Assembly: GCA_035048495.1 (NCBI GenBank)
Contig: CM068541.1
Span: forward strand, 17,181,929-17,245,928
Length of the DNA: 64,000 nucleotides
Direction of reading: 5' to 3'
Origin: Euptelea pleiosperma
Taxonomy: Eukaryota > Streptophyta > Magnoliopsida > Ranunculales > Eupteleaceae
Shown here: one piece after another, positions 22,569-36,219 of the stretch
Numbering within the stretch: position 1 is the stretch's first letter
Layout: the number at the start of each line of letters is the position of its first letter
The notes under the pieces: model-generated
Told to the model about the DNA's origin: nothing
Seen by the model: only the letters and a program-made list of their open reading frames with translations
The model's database searches: none
Position numbers and translations under genes: made by a program

Positions 22569-23356
22569 GTCCAAACTCACTCCTATAAAATATATAGAAA
22601 GATACCTCTATAATAAAACAGGGAAGTTGTCTACCTACTTGTACCCCACTCTTATAGGTTTCAACAAAGAAGGGTCGAGATCTTATCTCGTTACTGGACA
22701 GTAGATCTCAGCCACTTACACTCCGCTTTGGCAAATGCTTTGTCAGAGAGTGTGTACGGGCCATCTACTAGTCTATTACAACTCACAAAGAATTGGTACA
22801 AATCTACACCCAATTCTTGGGTTGGATTTTTACATTGAGATCACGTACAAAAAGTTTCAGTCCATTCTTGGATTGGACTTTGGATACTGCACAAGTGCAT
22901 GGATGTCAATCCATTAGAGGATCTCAACCTTTGATATATTATCTTTATAAATTTAAAACCAAAAGAAAAAAGAAAGATAAATCAATCTAGTGGTTAGGAA
23001 TCAAGAATGGTATTTGGACATCTTAGGTGACGACAGTCAACCAATTAAAATTAGCCCTCATTAATGAGTTGATGATGGACCACGTGGTACAATGATCTGG
23101 TCACCATCATAAATTTCTATATTCTCTTAGTTGACTGGGGCACCACGACCAAAGATGCTACGCAAGCCATTACGTAGCAATTATTTAATTTCCTACAAGG
23201 GCCCCCTGAAGTGACATTTATTTTCAACCTTTGCCTCTCATTTCAATTTTTTCCCTTAAATTCCGCACTCAGCTTCCATTTTTCCAACTTCAGAACTTGG
23301 CCTTTTTGACCGCTCATTGAGTTGCCACAATTTTCAAATTCGCCCTTCTAAAATAA

Positions 23357-23719
23357 GGGTCAGACTCAAGGGACCCGCATTTCTGACCCCTTTTTTGACC
23401 CCCATCTTGGCATACCCACATAAAAGATGAATCAATGGCTGATTTTTGGTGAGGATGATCTCTATGGTAAGGAGATCATCCTCACAAAAATTCAAATCAT
23501 TCGGATATTCATAGATTGGTTTAGAAGTTAAAGAGTTATGGACCGTCAATTTTCACCGCGTAACTTGAAAACCACATTTAACGGGGTTAGAAATTTTAGA
23601 ATGGGATGATTTTTTGTTGGGGTTATCTATATAGTGAGGAGATCATCCTCACCAAAAATCAGCCATTGATTCATTTTCTGTGAGGGTACACCAAGGTGTT
23701 GGTCACCGAACCCGACCCT
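23357..23719. mobile_element. Foldback MITE, unit 2 copy
   Basis: Counterpart of 4077-4399 without the short internal deletion seen in unit 1. Both long arms around tcaatggctgatttttggtg are present. Confidence 0.6.
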
Positions 23720-25170
23720 TCCTACAATCCTGATCAGCCTTTAATTTTGGCCTGCGGCCTCCTTGAGGCATGGCCAAGCCCGAGGCCTGGCCCAAAATCA
23801 GTCCAAAGCAGCCCAGCCCAGGCCGGCCCGAACACAACGGTTAGAATTCATTCCATGAAAATGCTTGAATCAACACCTGAGTAGTAAGTACCCAATGGCA
23901 AGAAATACCCTGTTAAAAATGCTTGAATCCAACGGCTTTAAATCACCAATCGGTGCTGATGTTTGATGTGTAGGTCCACTTAGAGGTAGGCGAATATTCG
24001 GCTCAATGGGTCCCACAGAGTTGCCATGCGGCATTTTTCAGTGGGAGCAAAAATTCCCACCTCCATACGAAATGGAATTTCACAAAAACTGGGAAACAAT
24101 TATGATGTCTACTTACTCCCTTTACCCTTAACGCATTGTAAATCGAGCACCTCTTTGGCACCATACTGGAGGAAGGTACTCTGTTTCTGATTCCGCTTTT
24201 GCTCAATGACATTTTGATAAAAAAAAAATGCTCATCCGCGACTCAGTAATATCAGATGCACCTGGAAAAACATGTTTTCACTGTTTTCAAAAAGTTAGAA
24301 TTTTATAAATTAAAAAAAAAAAAAATACCCTATGGGAACTAGTCCCAAATAGGACGACTTGGAACTAGTAAGACCATGAACACAGGTTCCAGTTCTTGGT
24401 ACACTAGTACCTGGACCAAATTCGACTCATGTATATAGTAGGACTAAATATGCCTAGTTTTTCTTTTTCTAAATTTAGTATGAGCATCATTTTATTTATC
24501 TGAGGACCACCATGCCTTCTCAGTCTTCATTCATCCTCGGAGCGTCCAACTCGAGTCTGCCTGGCCAAAATATCTCATGCTCCGCCTTTATGCACCAATA
24601 TCCGAGTTCCCACATGGTCGGCCTTCCTTGACCGGATTCTACACTAATTGGCCTCTATCAGGCCAAGGTGTCCTCTACTCGGCCTTCAACTGGCCGAGGT
24701 ATACCCTGTTCGTTCCTTTATGTTCTCGGCAAATGATTATCCTTGGCATGGGTTGTGCCGAGAACTATGGATTCAACGTGTCACCATCTTGACACACTAC
24801 GTGTCAGTCCTAAATCTGGTACCCACACTTGCCACCCTCTTGGGGATTGTGTGGATCGCGATGCGTGGTTCTCGAGAAATACCACATGTCGCATATCCAA
24901 CAGTCCTTGCAATGGCGCCTTTGAAATCAGTACCCTATTAAATGTTCTTGCCATTCGTCGGTCGTTTACTGGCTCCCCTAAGCAGAGCATCCAAAATGTC
25001 TCTTCGGTCATGTCCTTTATTAAATGTTTCGCCACTATCTATTTGGCTCTCATGAGCTGCGTGTCGGAAATGTCTTCCATTCTTGTACTCCTTTCCCACC
25101 TTTCGTTGGGTCATTTAATAAGTGACCCCCATTCATTTAAAAGGTCACACCTCCTCAATATATATATATG
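23720..25170. other. Unassigned block, unit 2 copy
   Basis: Counterpart of 4400-5848. It contains an insertion relative to unit 1 near 25120 (cattcatttaaaagg) and ends in a TA run fused to the hAT MITE remnant. No gene is supported. Confidence 0.4.
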
Positions 25171-25305
25171 GAAAATAACGGAAATAACGGCCTTTTTTCA
25201 CAAAATTTTTCAGAAAATAATGGTCGTTATTTTCGTTATAACGGAAAATAATGACGGTACATAAACGTAAAGGGGAGGTCTGAATCTGTCTTTTTTTACA
25301 CCACG
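25171..25305. mobile_element. hAT MITE remnant, right part only
   Basis: Counterpart of the right part of 6480-6768. The left part and roughly 640 bp before it are missing. Confidence 0.7.
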
Positions 25306-25980
25306 TTTCTATATACTTTTGATTTTCAGGGGGTGTTGCAAAAATACCCCAAAAGATATGTTATCTAAGGAGTGGATAGTGGCAAAAGTAGATATATTTG
25401 GGCTTGCTGACGAGAATTAGATATTGTTGGTATCTAAATTTGAAGAGGGTTAGCAACATGTTAATATCAGGATCAATGGGAGTTTTATAAGTTTGTTTCA
25501 CGGTTTGTTCGCATAATGTCTCTTTTCAAGGCCTAGCTCGAAAGAACCAGTTCAATTTGCAACTGCTTTTCAAAAACCAACTATGGTCCTGTTTTAAGAG
25601 CAAAAAGTTACCATAAAGAAGCTAGAAGAACGAGACCTAAACCAACCATCGCAGGCTGCAATATTGTGTTTCGAACAAGCCCTTAAATAAACCTGTTTAG
25701 TCTTTTTTCCTTTTTAACTTATTTGTACGTTCAAAACTTGTTTAATTATGTCAAAAAAAAGACACCTTTCAATATGTAACGAAATGCGTAATGGCACATG
25801 AAACGAGATGAATAATGGTGCAATGACATACTGTTCCACAACTGTCAAGTTCAACTTACTAGAGAAGGACTCAGTAGATTTGATGCAAGAACAATTACAG
25901 TACAGAATTTAATGACAACTTGACAACTTTGATGACGACAACAAAGACCATGATAAGTAATAGTGAAAGTCAAGATGATA

Positions 25981-28900
25981 TCAAAGTTTATGTAAGATAA
26001 CCTGAGCACCATGTTGTGGTTGAAGAGTTATAATAGTGTAAGGAGCATGGGCATAGGTGGACGAAAGCTCGAATGAGAAATGTTGTAGAATCATGGACAA
26101 AGCCATCTTTGCTTCGATCAAAGCAAAGGTTTGCCCAATGCAAATTCTTGGGCCCCAACCAAATGGGAAGAATGAGACTTGATTCTTTGTTGCCTTTGAA
26201 ACTCCTTCCGAGAATCTCTCTGGTTTGAATTCTTCTGCATCTTCACCCCAAAGTTCCCGATCATGATGAATGAGCAGTGTTGGCAATAAGAGTTGTACTC
26301 CTGATGGCAGGGTGATTTCTCCTAGCTTCATCTTCTTGTAAGTACGCCGAGAAAGCATAACCACTGGTGGATATAATCTAAGAATCTCATACAGAATCAT
26401 AGTTACCTGCAGTGAAGGTTTTAGAAATTTATTAGTATTGTGTCTACATCAAGTGTTATGAATATCTGCCCAACACAACCAAATGTACGCAAACAATACT
26501 CACAATTTTTAGGTGGTTTAACCCATCGAAATCCGGTTTGTTTTTCCCGAAGACTTGCAAGACCTCTTCCCGGGCCCTCACTTGCCACTCTAGATTCATA
26601 CTCAATGCAACCATTGTCCACACAAGCAAAGTTGACGTTGTCTCCTGCCCAGCAAAGTAGAAGAGCTTGCATTCCTCTATAACCTCTTCAATAGTCATTC
26701 CTACTTTCTTGGAGTTGCCATGTTCTTCAATCTCTCTAAAATTAGATTCCATTAGCAATCCCAATAAGTCATCCTTGGTGGCCTCTCCCATTTTTATTGC
26801 CTCTTCTCTCTTATTGATGATACCCCTTAGTAGAGCTCGAACTTCTTTGTTAATTTCCTTCATCCTATTGTTTCTTTTTGTCGGCATAAACCTGTACCCA
26901 AATGAAATTGGTGAAGGCAAAGAAGTTGAAGGATACGCAAATTAATAATATTTATCATTTAGGTCTCTCATCTTTCACCCTTTTTCTTCCTTGTAAAAAT
27001 GTAGACTTAAAAAAGAAAGGAACCTATAGCACATCAATGGTTCTTCAATCTTGACACAAGAAATTGAGGTTCATTGTAGCATTTTTAAGAAATATACTCG
27101 AACAATGTGCCTTCTGTTAACTTCGCGAATAAAGAAACCATTTTCTCTTGCCACAATACTAACGCTCAAACCAAATCTCAAATCTTAGTCGAAGGAAATC
27201 TGGTTTTAACCATCTAGACTCATTCGAGATTTGGAAAAATTTGGTAAAAGGCTATGGTTATTCAAGAAAAAAAGCATTAAACATTTTCATGAAATCATTG
27301 ACCATAGAGATTAGTAATTGCAATTTTACCACAGTGAGATATTTTGCAGCACTCTCTTTTCAATAATGTAGATTACTGCATCTATAAGCAACCGCATCAA
27401 TTTTCCTTTAATGGTGAAAAGCTAAATATTGAAACTAGTCTTAACCAATGCGGAAATCTATTGAACTCATTCAGAAAGCTTATGCATACCTAAAACCTGG
27501 GATATATATTGACTGAGCAACTTGGATGACAAGCTCAGCCTGTTCATTTTGGAGTTGGAATATCCGCCTTCCTTCTTCATAGCTGCTACCAAATGCTGTC
27601 CGAGAGATAACATCTCCACTTAAATTCTGGAGTTCAGGCCACACATCCAATTCACACGACCCCTCTAACATAACCAACTTCTGCCATCTGCTTACCATCT
27701 CACTACAACTAGTATAAAACGAAGGTAACATCCGCTAAAGCAAGCACCAATGAAAAAATCAAGCAATATTATCAGCATAATGTTAAGCGCGAAAAGCTAC
27801 AATTATATGTGACGGATAAAAATGATGATTACCATGACATATAATTTTATTTTCTAGTTCATTTTCCTTCTTGATTTTTCATAAAAAAAAATACAAATAT
27901 ATTTCATGGTAAATGTTAATAAATTAGTTGTGTTCTCGCATCTAAATGTTTGAAAGAAAATGATGATAGAAAACAACCTTCAACTTCTCTAGATGGAAGG
28001 CTGGGTTGATAATCCTTCTATGTTTGGCCCATTGTTCACCATCATAATTTGCAAGTCCAGTAGCTAACAACTTAGTAAGTGGGTTTGATTTGGGCTTGGC
28101 AAAGTGGCCAAACTTGTTGGACAGAACATCTCTTATGAGTTCTGGATCCATGATGTTCACCGTGGGAGTTGCTCCAAACCAAGTAACAGATATCTTACCT
28201 GCAATTTTCAATCAGTAACAAATTCAGTTGTTAAACGGATGAACAAGAAAGAGCTCATCAGTTAAAATTTTTTTGGGAATTTTTGACATCCCTATCATTT
28301 GACCAGTGTTGACCTGAGTTGAACACCAAAATTTTAATTAGGGTCTGTTTGGTACGTGAGAAAAAGAGTTCCGATGACAAATATATAGCCAGACGAATAT
28401 TATCTTGGCTAAATATTTGCTCATATCAATATTTAACAATGTTTGGTACGTGTATGAGCTAGCTCACTTCAGCTTACTTCATTTTCTTTCAATTTGAGTG
28501 GGTCCCACATATCAAAGTAAGTCAAAATAGGTTGGGCTGTTTGAAAATAGTGATTTTCCGGCGAGAAAATAAAATTTTCTCACAAAGGCATAATTGGCGT
28601 GAAAATATTTACACAGGGGGGGAGGTGATCAAATGTTTTCCCGCTGCCGAGGGCAAATATGTGGGCCCGGCTAAATATTCGCCGAGGGCGAGTGGCTGCC
28701 AAAGGCACCCGGGCGAATATTACCGCAGGCAAATATTTTATTTTCCCGCCGCGGTGTGTTACCAAACAGGCCCTAAAGGATGAAAATACCCTTATCTTCA
28801 ACCTTGGAACAAGGGTTTGACTCCAATCCAACACTTAGAAATCACTAATCTAGTTGATTTTTGGGTTGTAGATCCACCTAGGGATTGGCCAAACATCCAT

Positions 28901-29352
28901 CATATTTTGGGCCGCTTCCATGACCGTCGACGGTAAAGGAAGTTTTACTCCTTTCTCAAACAGCCCCAGAAGAACTTCAATACACCAGTCATCACAAAGG
29001 AAAAAAAAAGACAAAAAGAAAATACAAAAGTAGAATATATATATAAGGATATAACAAGCAAATAAAAAAAAAAAATACCGTAGTTTTTGATGGTTTGATG
29101 AACAAAGGGTGTGACACGTGGTACGATGTCATGAGAGAGGGTCATGGGCTTGGATCGTGCTTCTTTCGTCGAGGTCATAAAATCTTTGAGGTTGCCGTAC
29201 AATAACCTGTAGGGAGGACCCCTGATGCCTTGTTTCCGTAGGTACGTCTCCATTTTCATGGGCTTCCACCATATCGAATATAACCCTCTCAAAGCCCATG
29301 AAATCACGAATAGAACAGAGATTACAACCGAAACCAACAGAAGCTGTTCCAT
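25981..29352 (-). CDS. CYP72A-like cytochrome P450, gene a of unit 2, intact
   Basis: A near-identical tandem copy of the unit 1 gene. Exons in reading order: 29079-29352, 27978-28198, 27490-27734, 26504-26891, 25981-26406; 517 residues with every splice site kept. The only protein change I found is Arg to Thr at residue 104, in the TPRVN stretch after exon 1. I-helix AGQETT, ExxR, PERF and haem Cys465 are unchanged. The promoter side repeats that of unit 1 base for base over long stretches, so expression is probably similar. The substrate is unknown. Confidence 0.9.
28341..28773. mobile_element. Tourist/PIF-like MITE, unit 2 copy
   Basis: Counterpart of 9803-10235 at the same site in intron 1. 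Confidence 0.7.
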
Positions 29353-32300
29353 TTTTCTCTTTTTTCAACTTTTTTTCTTCAAGTGAAAGAGCTTCTTCAC
29401 ACACACACAGATACTCAGAGAAGATAATGGGCGGTGGTCTTTAAGCATAGCCAGTAATGAAATTACCTCTCTCTTTCTATTAAATTACCAAGAAGGCCAT
29501 TGGATAGGTCAACATATAAAAGTTATATCCAACTCCCCAAAAATGCGACGTGAGACTCTTTGGGGCCACTGATCCTTTGCATTTATTCTTATCCCCAAAA
29601 ATAGTCTAATTGGTGATTTCTAGCCGTTGGATTTGAGGCTATGGACCTAGAACTCATCTATAAGCCTGTTCAAGAAGCCCATGATTGAAAATTTTTCAAA
29701 TCCATGGCTGGAAATAGTGATCCACCGTCTTTAAGGCAACAAGCCAAAAGGGTAAAATAGTTATTGCCTAGTGGACCCTACATCTCTCGAATCCAACGGT
29801 CAATGACCTCAACCACACATTTTTGTCAGGTCATCCGTGGGATAACACGACTCTACTTTTTATATGTCAACCTGGGCCATACTGGATTGTCGAGTAAAAC
29901 TTTGATGACAATGTCCAGTCACAGCGCCTAATATGAACCACGTGGTACACTCTTAGGGGACTATGACCAATCCCTAGGTGGACCTACAGACCAAAAATAA
30001 AATCAGCGATATTAGTTATTTTTAGGCGTTGGATTGAAATTATTTTCATGGGTTGATTTTAACCGTGTTATTTTGAGCATTATTAACCATTATTTGAGGT
30101 ACAAAGGTCCAAGGTTAGAAATCGCTAATCAAGCTGATTTTTGGCTTGTAGGTCGGACAAGGAGTTGGAAAAACATCCATACGGTCGGAGTCCTGAAGAG
30201 TGTGCCACGTGGCTTATATTGCGTGCTGTCATCAGCCTCACTGACAGGCGCTGTCGTCATTCAAAGTTCTACTCTGGACTGTCTACCAAGTTTAAATGCG
30301 TCGATCTGCCAACGCAGCTGGTCCACTCAGAGTCGGTTCCACAACATTGGAGTAAAACTTCTTTCACAAGATGTTGTGACCGAAGCCAGTCACAACCCAA
30401 AATAAGAGCCACGTGGCACACTATTAGAGGGATCTGACCGTATGGATGTTTGGCCAGTCCATCGCTGGACCTGCAAACCAAAAATCAGCCCAATTAGTGA
30501 TTTCTTCGTGTTGGATTGAAGTTATTTTTATGGGTTGATATTAACCGTAGGAATTTGAGCATTATTGAGCGTTATTTGGGTGCAAAGATTCCAAGGTTGT
30601 AAACCACTAATCAGGCTAATTTTTGGTTTGCAGGTCCACCGAGGGACTGGCGAAACATCCATACGGTCAACGCCCTCTAATAGTGTGCTACCGGGCTCGT
30701 ACTGTGGGTTGTGACGGGCAGAAGTTTAACTCACAACATTGCGTATCTGGAATCTGGATGGAGATGTTGGGTGAAATGTTTGGATGCTGCACGTGTGCAT
30801 TGTTGTAAATCCAAATCATCCCTTTGGAGGATCTCATCCTTCCATCTTGAGCTAAGACTTGGGAGTTGGAATAACTAGGAAAATATCTTTAACAATTCAA
30901 AATTCAAAATCCAAAAAAGAGGGGTACATCAAGAGGGGGAGAGGGAGGGATGAAGAGAGGGGTGCTGTTTTTTTTTTTTTTTTTTCTTTTGGGTCTAAGG
31001 ACTTTTTGTCCAAAAAGCACCCAAATGGGGTGCAAATAGAATTTCCCTCCATCAAAACTCTTAATCTCAAAAAATACGTTATCCCAATCACCATAGGCCA
31101 TGTTTTTTAAAATCGCAATATTCGGAGCCAGGGATTTCTCGCATCTCTTCTTCAAGGGACCTGGCTGGGGGCCTTCTCTCACCAAGGGGCCTAAGGTGAC
31201 CGCCTTAATGGCCTTAAGGTAGAGCCGGCCATGCACACACACACACAAGCAACTATGTGTTGCCTTGGTGCTTTTGCGATTGGGTTGATTTTCAAATAAA
31301 GACTTAACCATGACCTTCAACGCAGAGAATCAATGCCATGTTCATTCATGTGAGTAGCTTTTCCTTTTGCTATTTTCATTTTTGTAAATCTTTTTTGAAA
31401 CACCAACTTCCAGGACTGAAGTGGCATTTTAATACAAATATTAAGTTCTGAATCTACTTTTGGTATCTCAACTAGCATTGGGGATTCCCGTTGCATATAT
31501 TGATTGGATATTTTTGAACAATAATAATTAGGAGATCATCCATTTTCAAGTTGAGACTGGATGGGAAATACAAGCTCGAGTCTATGGCCGGATGACCCAA
31601 TGGGTTTTTAAAATGTCATCGGAGTGGTGGACGGCCCGCCCATGAGATTCCGGTGCGTTGGTCTCCGGTGATAGACAGCTAAGCCATTGGTATCTCTTGG
31701 CTTGCCGTTCACCACAACCATTTGATTTAGGGTTTGATTTTGGTCCAAACCCTTGTTCCAAGGTTGATTAAAAAGGGTATTTTTGTCTTTTAATATTAAA
31801 TGTGGTAGTCAACTCGGATCAACTGACCTTGGACAACTGACCTTGGACCAACTCATAGGGGGTACGTCAGCTTTTTCAATGTGTGTGTGTGTTAAATTTC
31901 CAAGATAACATGGGGGTATGTCGAAAATTCCCATTTTTATGTTAAAGATCAGGGCTTGATCATGCCACCGCCACATGATCTATCTATTTTTTCTAAAAAT
32001 TCTTAGCCTAGGCAATATCGATTGTCTGCAACATTATAAAAGGTAGGGTATTTTTGCAACACCACTTGAAAATCGAAAGTATATAGCAATACCCCTTGTA
32101 CTTTCAAACTTTAGGTATACCTATTTGACCTAGTTTAACTATCATTTGACTGACACTAAAACATGACATGCATCATGGGCCTGCTAATGCATCTATGAAA
32201 GAACCAAAGTATTACAAATACAATACTAACACGCGTGATTCAAGTTTAACTTAAGTCAACCACTACTAAACTAGGTCAAGGGGACTAATCTTAAAGTTGG

Positions 32301-32995
32301 AAACAGTCTCATGTGGTTCTTTAAAAGAAAAAAAGAAGTCTTTAAGTGGTTGGTTACGAAAAAAGCCAACTATGTTCCCGTTTTAAGAGCAAAAAAGTTA
32401 CCATATACAGGCTAGAAGAACAAGACCTAAACTAGTTTCGAACAAGACCTTAAAAAATTTAAGCAAGCTAGAAAGTTATAAAGTTGTAGTCTTTATTATT
32501 CTAGTGACCTTGTATCTTGGGTTTCTTCTTTATTATATTCAAGGTTTCAATGAATTTAGAATAAGACCTCAGTATTTTTGACACTCGAAGATTGGCACAT
32601 GAAACTCTTCACTCATAGGAGCCGTTGCACTTCCTCCTTGCAATTATAAGAGTGGAAAAACTGAAATAGAAGAACATGTTGAGCCTTTTTTTTTTATTTT
32701 TTTTTTTGAATATTCTAAGTATGTTTATGTCAAAAAAAAAAAAATACCTTTCAATATGTAACAAAATCCATAATGCATGGCAAATGAAACAAGATGAATA
32801 ATGGCGCATACGAGATGCTAAGGGGTATCTTATCTTTTTACAAACCTTGAATTCCTAGTGCTAGTGAGTACAATAGATTTGGTACCGGTGCAACAAAAAT
32901 TATATCATTGAATTTAATGACAAGTTGACAACTATGATGAGGACAACAAAGAGATAGACATGCAATGATAAGTATTAGTGAAAGTCATGATGATA
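29353..32995. other. Upstream and intergenic region, unit 2 copy
   Basis: Counterpart of 10815-14458, with the same dispersed repeats, T run and foldback remnant. The T run is one base shorter, which changes the offset between units from 18538 to 18537. No gene is seen. Confidence 0.55.
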
Positions 32996-35286
32996 TCAAA
33001 GTTTATGTAAGATAACCTGAGCACCATGTTGTGGTTGAAGAGTTATAATAGTGTAAGGAGCATGGGCATAGGTGGACGAAAGCTCGAATGAGAAATGTTG
33101 TAGAATCATGGACAAAGCCATCTTTGCTTCGATCAAAGCAAAGGTTTGCCCAATGCAAATTCTTGGGCCCCAACCAAATGGGAAGAATGAGACTTGATTC
33201 TTTGTTGCCTTCGAAACTCCTTCCGAGAATCTCTCTGGTTTGAATTCTTCTGCATCTTCACCCCAAAGTTCCCGATCATGATGAATGACTAGTGTTGGCA
33301 ATAAGAGCTGTACTCCTGATGGCAGAGTGATTTCTCCTAGTTTCATCTTCTTGTAAGTACACCGACCAAGCATAACTACTGGTGGGTATAATCTAAGGAC
33401 CTCATACAGAATCATAGTTACCAGCAGTGAAAGTTTTAGAATTTTTTTAATATTGTGTCTACATCAAGTGTTATGAATATCTACTGAATCATAAGTGCCA
33501 AAGGTATACAAGCAATACTCAAAATATTTAGGTGGTTTAACCCATCGAAATCCGGTTTGCTTTTCCCAAAGACTTGCAAGACCACTTCTCGGGCCCGCAC
33601 TTGCCATTCTGGATGCATACTCAATACAACCATTGTCCACACAAGCAATACCGATGTTGTCTCCTGCCCAGCAAAGTAGAAGAGCTTGCATTCCTCTATA
33701 ACCTCATCAATACTCATTCCGACTTTCTTGGAGTTGCCATGTTCTTGAATTTGTTTAAAATTGGATTCCATTAGCAAGGCCAATAAGTCATCGTTATTGC
33801 CCTCTCCTATTTTATTTGCCCTCTCTCTCTTATTGATGATGCTCCTTAGCAGACCTCGAACTTCATCGTCAATTTTCTTTATCCTATTGTTTCTTTTTGT
33901 GGGCAGAAACCTGCACACAAATGATATTGGTGAAGGCAAAGAAGCTGAAGGATAAGGAAATTTATCATTTAGATCTCTCTTCTTTCACCCTTTTTCTTCC
34001 TTGTAAAAATGTAGACATAAAATTGAAACGAAACTAGCTTCATCCAAGAATCAACCCCAGGAACCTATAACACATCAATGGTTCTTTATTCCAGACATGA
34101 GAAATTGAAATTCAGTGCATTTTTATGGAATACACACAAATAATGAGCCTTCTGCTAACTCTACGAATAAAGAAACCATCTTTTATTGCCACAATACTAA
34201 CGATCAAATCAAATCCCAGATCCTAGTAGAAGGAAATTTAATTGGGTTTTAACCATGTGGTCTCATTCGAGATATAGAACTTTGGTGAAAGGGTATGGTT
34301 ATTGAAGAAAAAATCATTAGACATTGTCATGAAATCATTGAGCATAGAGATTAGCAATTGCAATTTTAATACAATGAGATTAGCAATTGCAATTTTAATA
34401 CAATGAGGTATTTTGCAACACTCTCTTTTCCTCAATATTAATGTAGATTACTGGAGCTATAAGTAACGACGTCAATTTTCTTATAATAGGGAATAGCTAA
34501 ACTATTGAAACTAGAGTCTTAACCAATGCGAAAATCAGTAACCAATGTGAAAATCAATTGTGCTCAATCAGAAAGCATACCTAAAACCCGGGATAAATAA
34601 GTATTGAGCAACTTGGTAAAGATGCTCAGCCTGTTCATTTTGGAGTTGGAATATTCACCTCCCTTCTTCATAGCTGCTACCAAATGCTGTCCGAGAGATG
34701 ACGTCTCTGGTGAAATTTTGGAGTTCGGGCCACACATTCAATTCACATGACCCCTCTGACGCAACCAACTTATGCCATTTGCTTACCAACTCACTACAAC
34801 TAGTACAAAATGCAGGTAACGTCCGCTATATCAAGTACCAATGAAAAAATAAAGCAATATCAGCATAATGTTAAGCGTGAAAAGCTACAATTATATGTGA
34901 CGGAGAAAAATGATGATTACCATGACATATAATTTTATTTTCTAATTCATTTTCCATCTTGTTTCTTCATAAAATTTATAGATTTATTTCCTAGTAAATG
35001 TTAATAAAATTTTAGGTGTGTTCTTACATCTAAATGTTTGAAATAAGATGATGATAAAAAACAACATTTAACTTCTCCTGATGGAAGGCTGGGTTGATAA
35101 TCCTTCTATGTTTGGCCAATTGTTCACCTTCATAGTGTGCAAGCCCAGTTGCTAACAACTTGGTGAGTGGGTCTGGTTTGGGCTTGGCAAAGTGGCCAAA
35201 CTTATTGGACAAAACATCTCTTATGAGTTATGAATCCATGATGTTCACCGCAGGAGTTTCTCCAAACCAAATAATAGATATCTTTC
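32996..35286 (-). pseudogene. CYP72A-like P450 pseudogene b of unit 2
   Basis: Exons: 35066-35286, 34581-34825, 33523-33910, 32996-33421. It carries the same TAA (35228-35230), TGA (34655-34657) and lost exon 4 donor as the unit 1 copy. It has one further lesion: the acceptor before exon 5 has changed from AG to TG (plus-strand ct to ca at 33422-33423). Exon 1 is absent. The extra lesion shows continued decay after the copies separated. Confidence 0.9.
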
Positions 35287-35364
35287 CTGCAATTTTCAAT
35301 CAGTTACAAATTCACTTGTTAAAGGGACTGATGGTAAAGAGCTCATCAATTAAATTTTTTTTTA

Positions 35365-35800
35365 GGAATTTTTGAAATACCCCCTTACAATTTGAAAAAA
35401 CTGACATACCGGGGCCATGATTTGGTCCACTATCATTTGACCCGAGTTGACCACCAAATTTTCAATTGACGGATGAAAATTCCCTTATCTTCAACCTTGG
35501 AGCAAGGGTTTGGGCACCCTTGGATTGGTTGCTGGTGATGGGCGACTAACCCATTGGAATCTCTTGGCCCGCCATCCACCACAGCCATTTGATTTGGGGT
35601 TTGGATTTTAGCTCAAACCCTTATTCTGATGTTGAAGACAACGGCATTTAAGTCCTTTAATTAAAACTTTGGTGGCCAACTCGAGTCAACATTGGTCAAA
35701 TGACTGTGGACCAAGTCATAGGGGGTATGTCAATGTTTTTATATTGTAGGGTAGGTATTTCAAATTTCAAAGATAACATAGGGGGTATGTCAAAATTTTC
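35365..35800. mobile_element. Foldback element, unit 2 copy
   Basis: Counterpart of 16828-17263. Confidence 0.55.
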
Positions 35801-36219
35801 TAATTTTTCTTCGTAAATAACAAGACCATTGCTTGTGAACCTTAATCACTATCTAACAAGGACACGATACTTTGTGTTTTTTGCCGTGTTGGATATATCA
35901 ACACACAAACATTTGTGTTGACACATCCGGATCCGGACACGTACGGTCATGCCACATTTTATGTTAATAATTTTAATATACAATTGATTTCTAAAAGAAG
36001 GTTGAGGTGTTCCATCGTCAATACAATGCATTTTTAAACTTCTTAAACACAACTATAGTTCTATGATTTATGTAAATGTTATCTTTTACTTTACATATAT
36101 TTATTTTCTTCTTTATTTAAAAAAAGGCTTTGGATTCAAATACAACTAAAATATGATATAATAATATACATGTACAGGTGTTCGCGTATCGGGCATTTTA
36201 AAGATGCTGTGTCAGATAC

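Noticed and set aside
24743..25264. 173-codon plus-strand frame (also 43279-43800)
   Set aside because: It runs through a MITE remnant, is not open in unit 1, and shows no recognisable domain.
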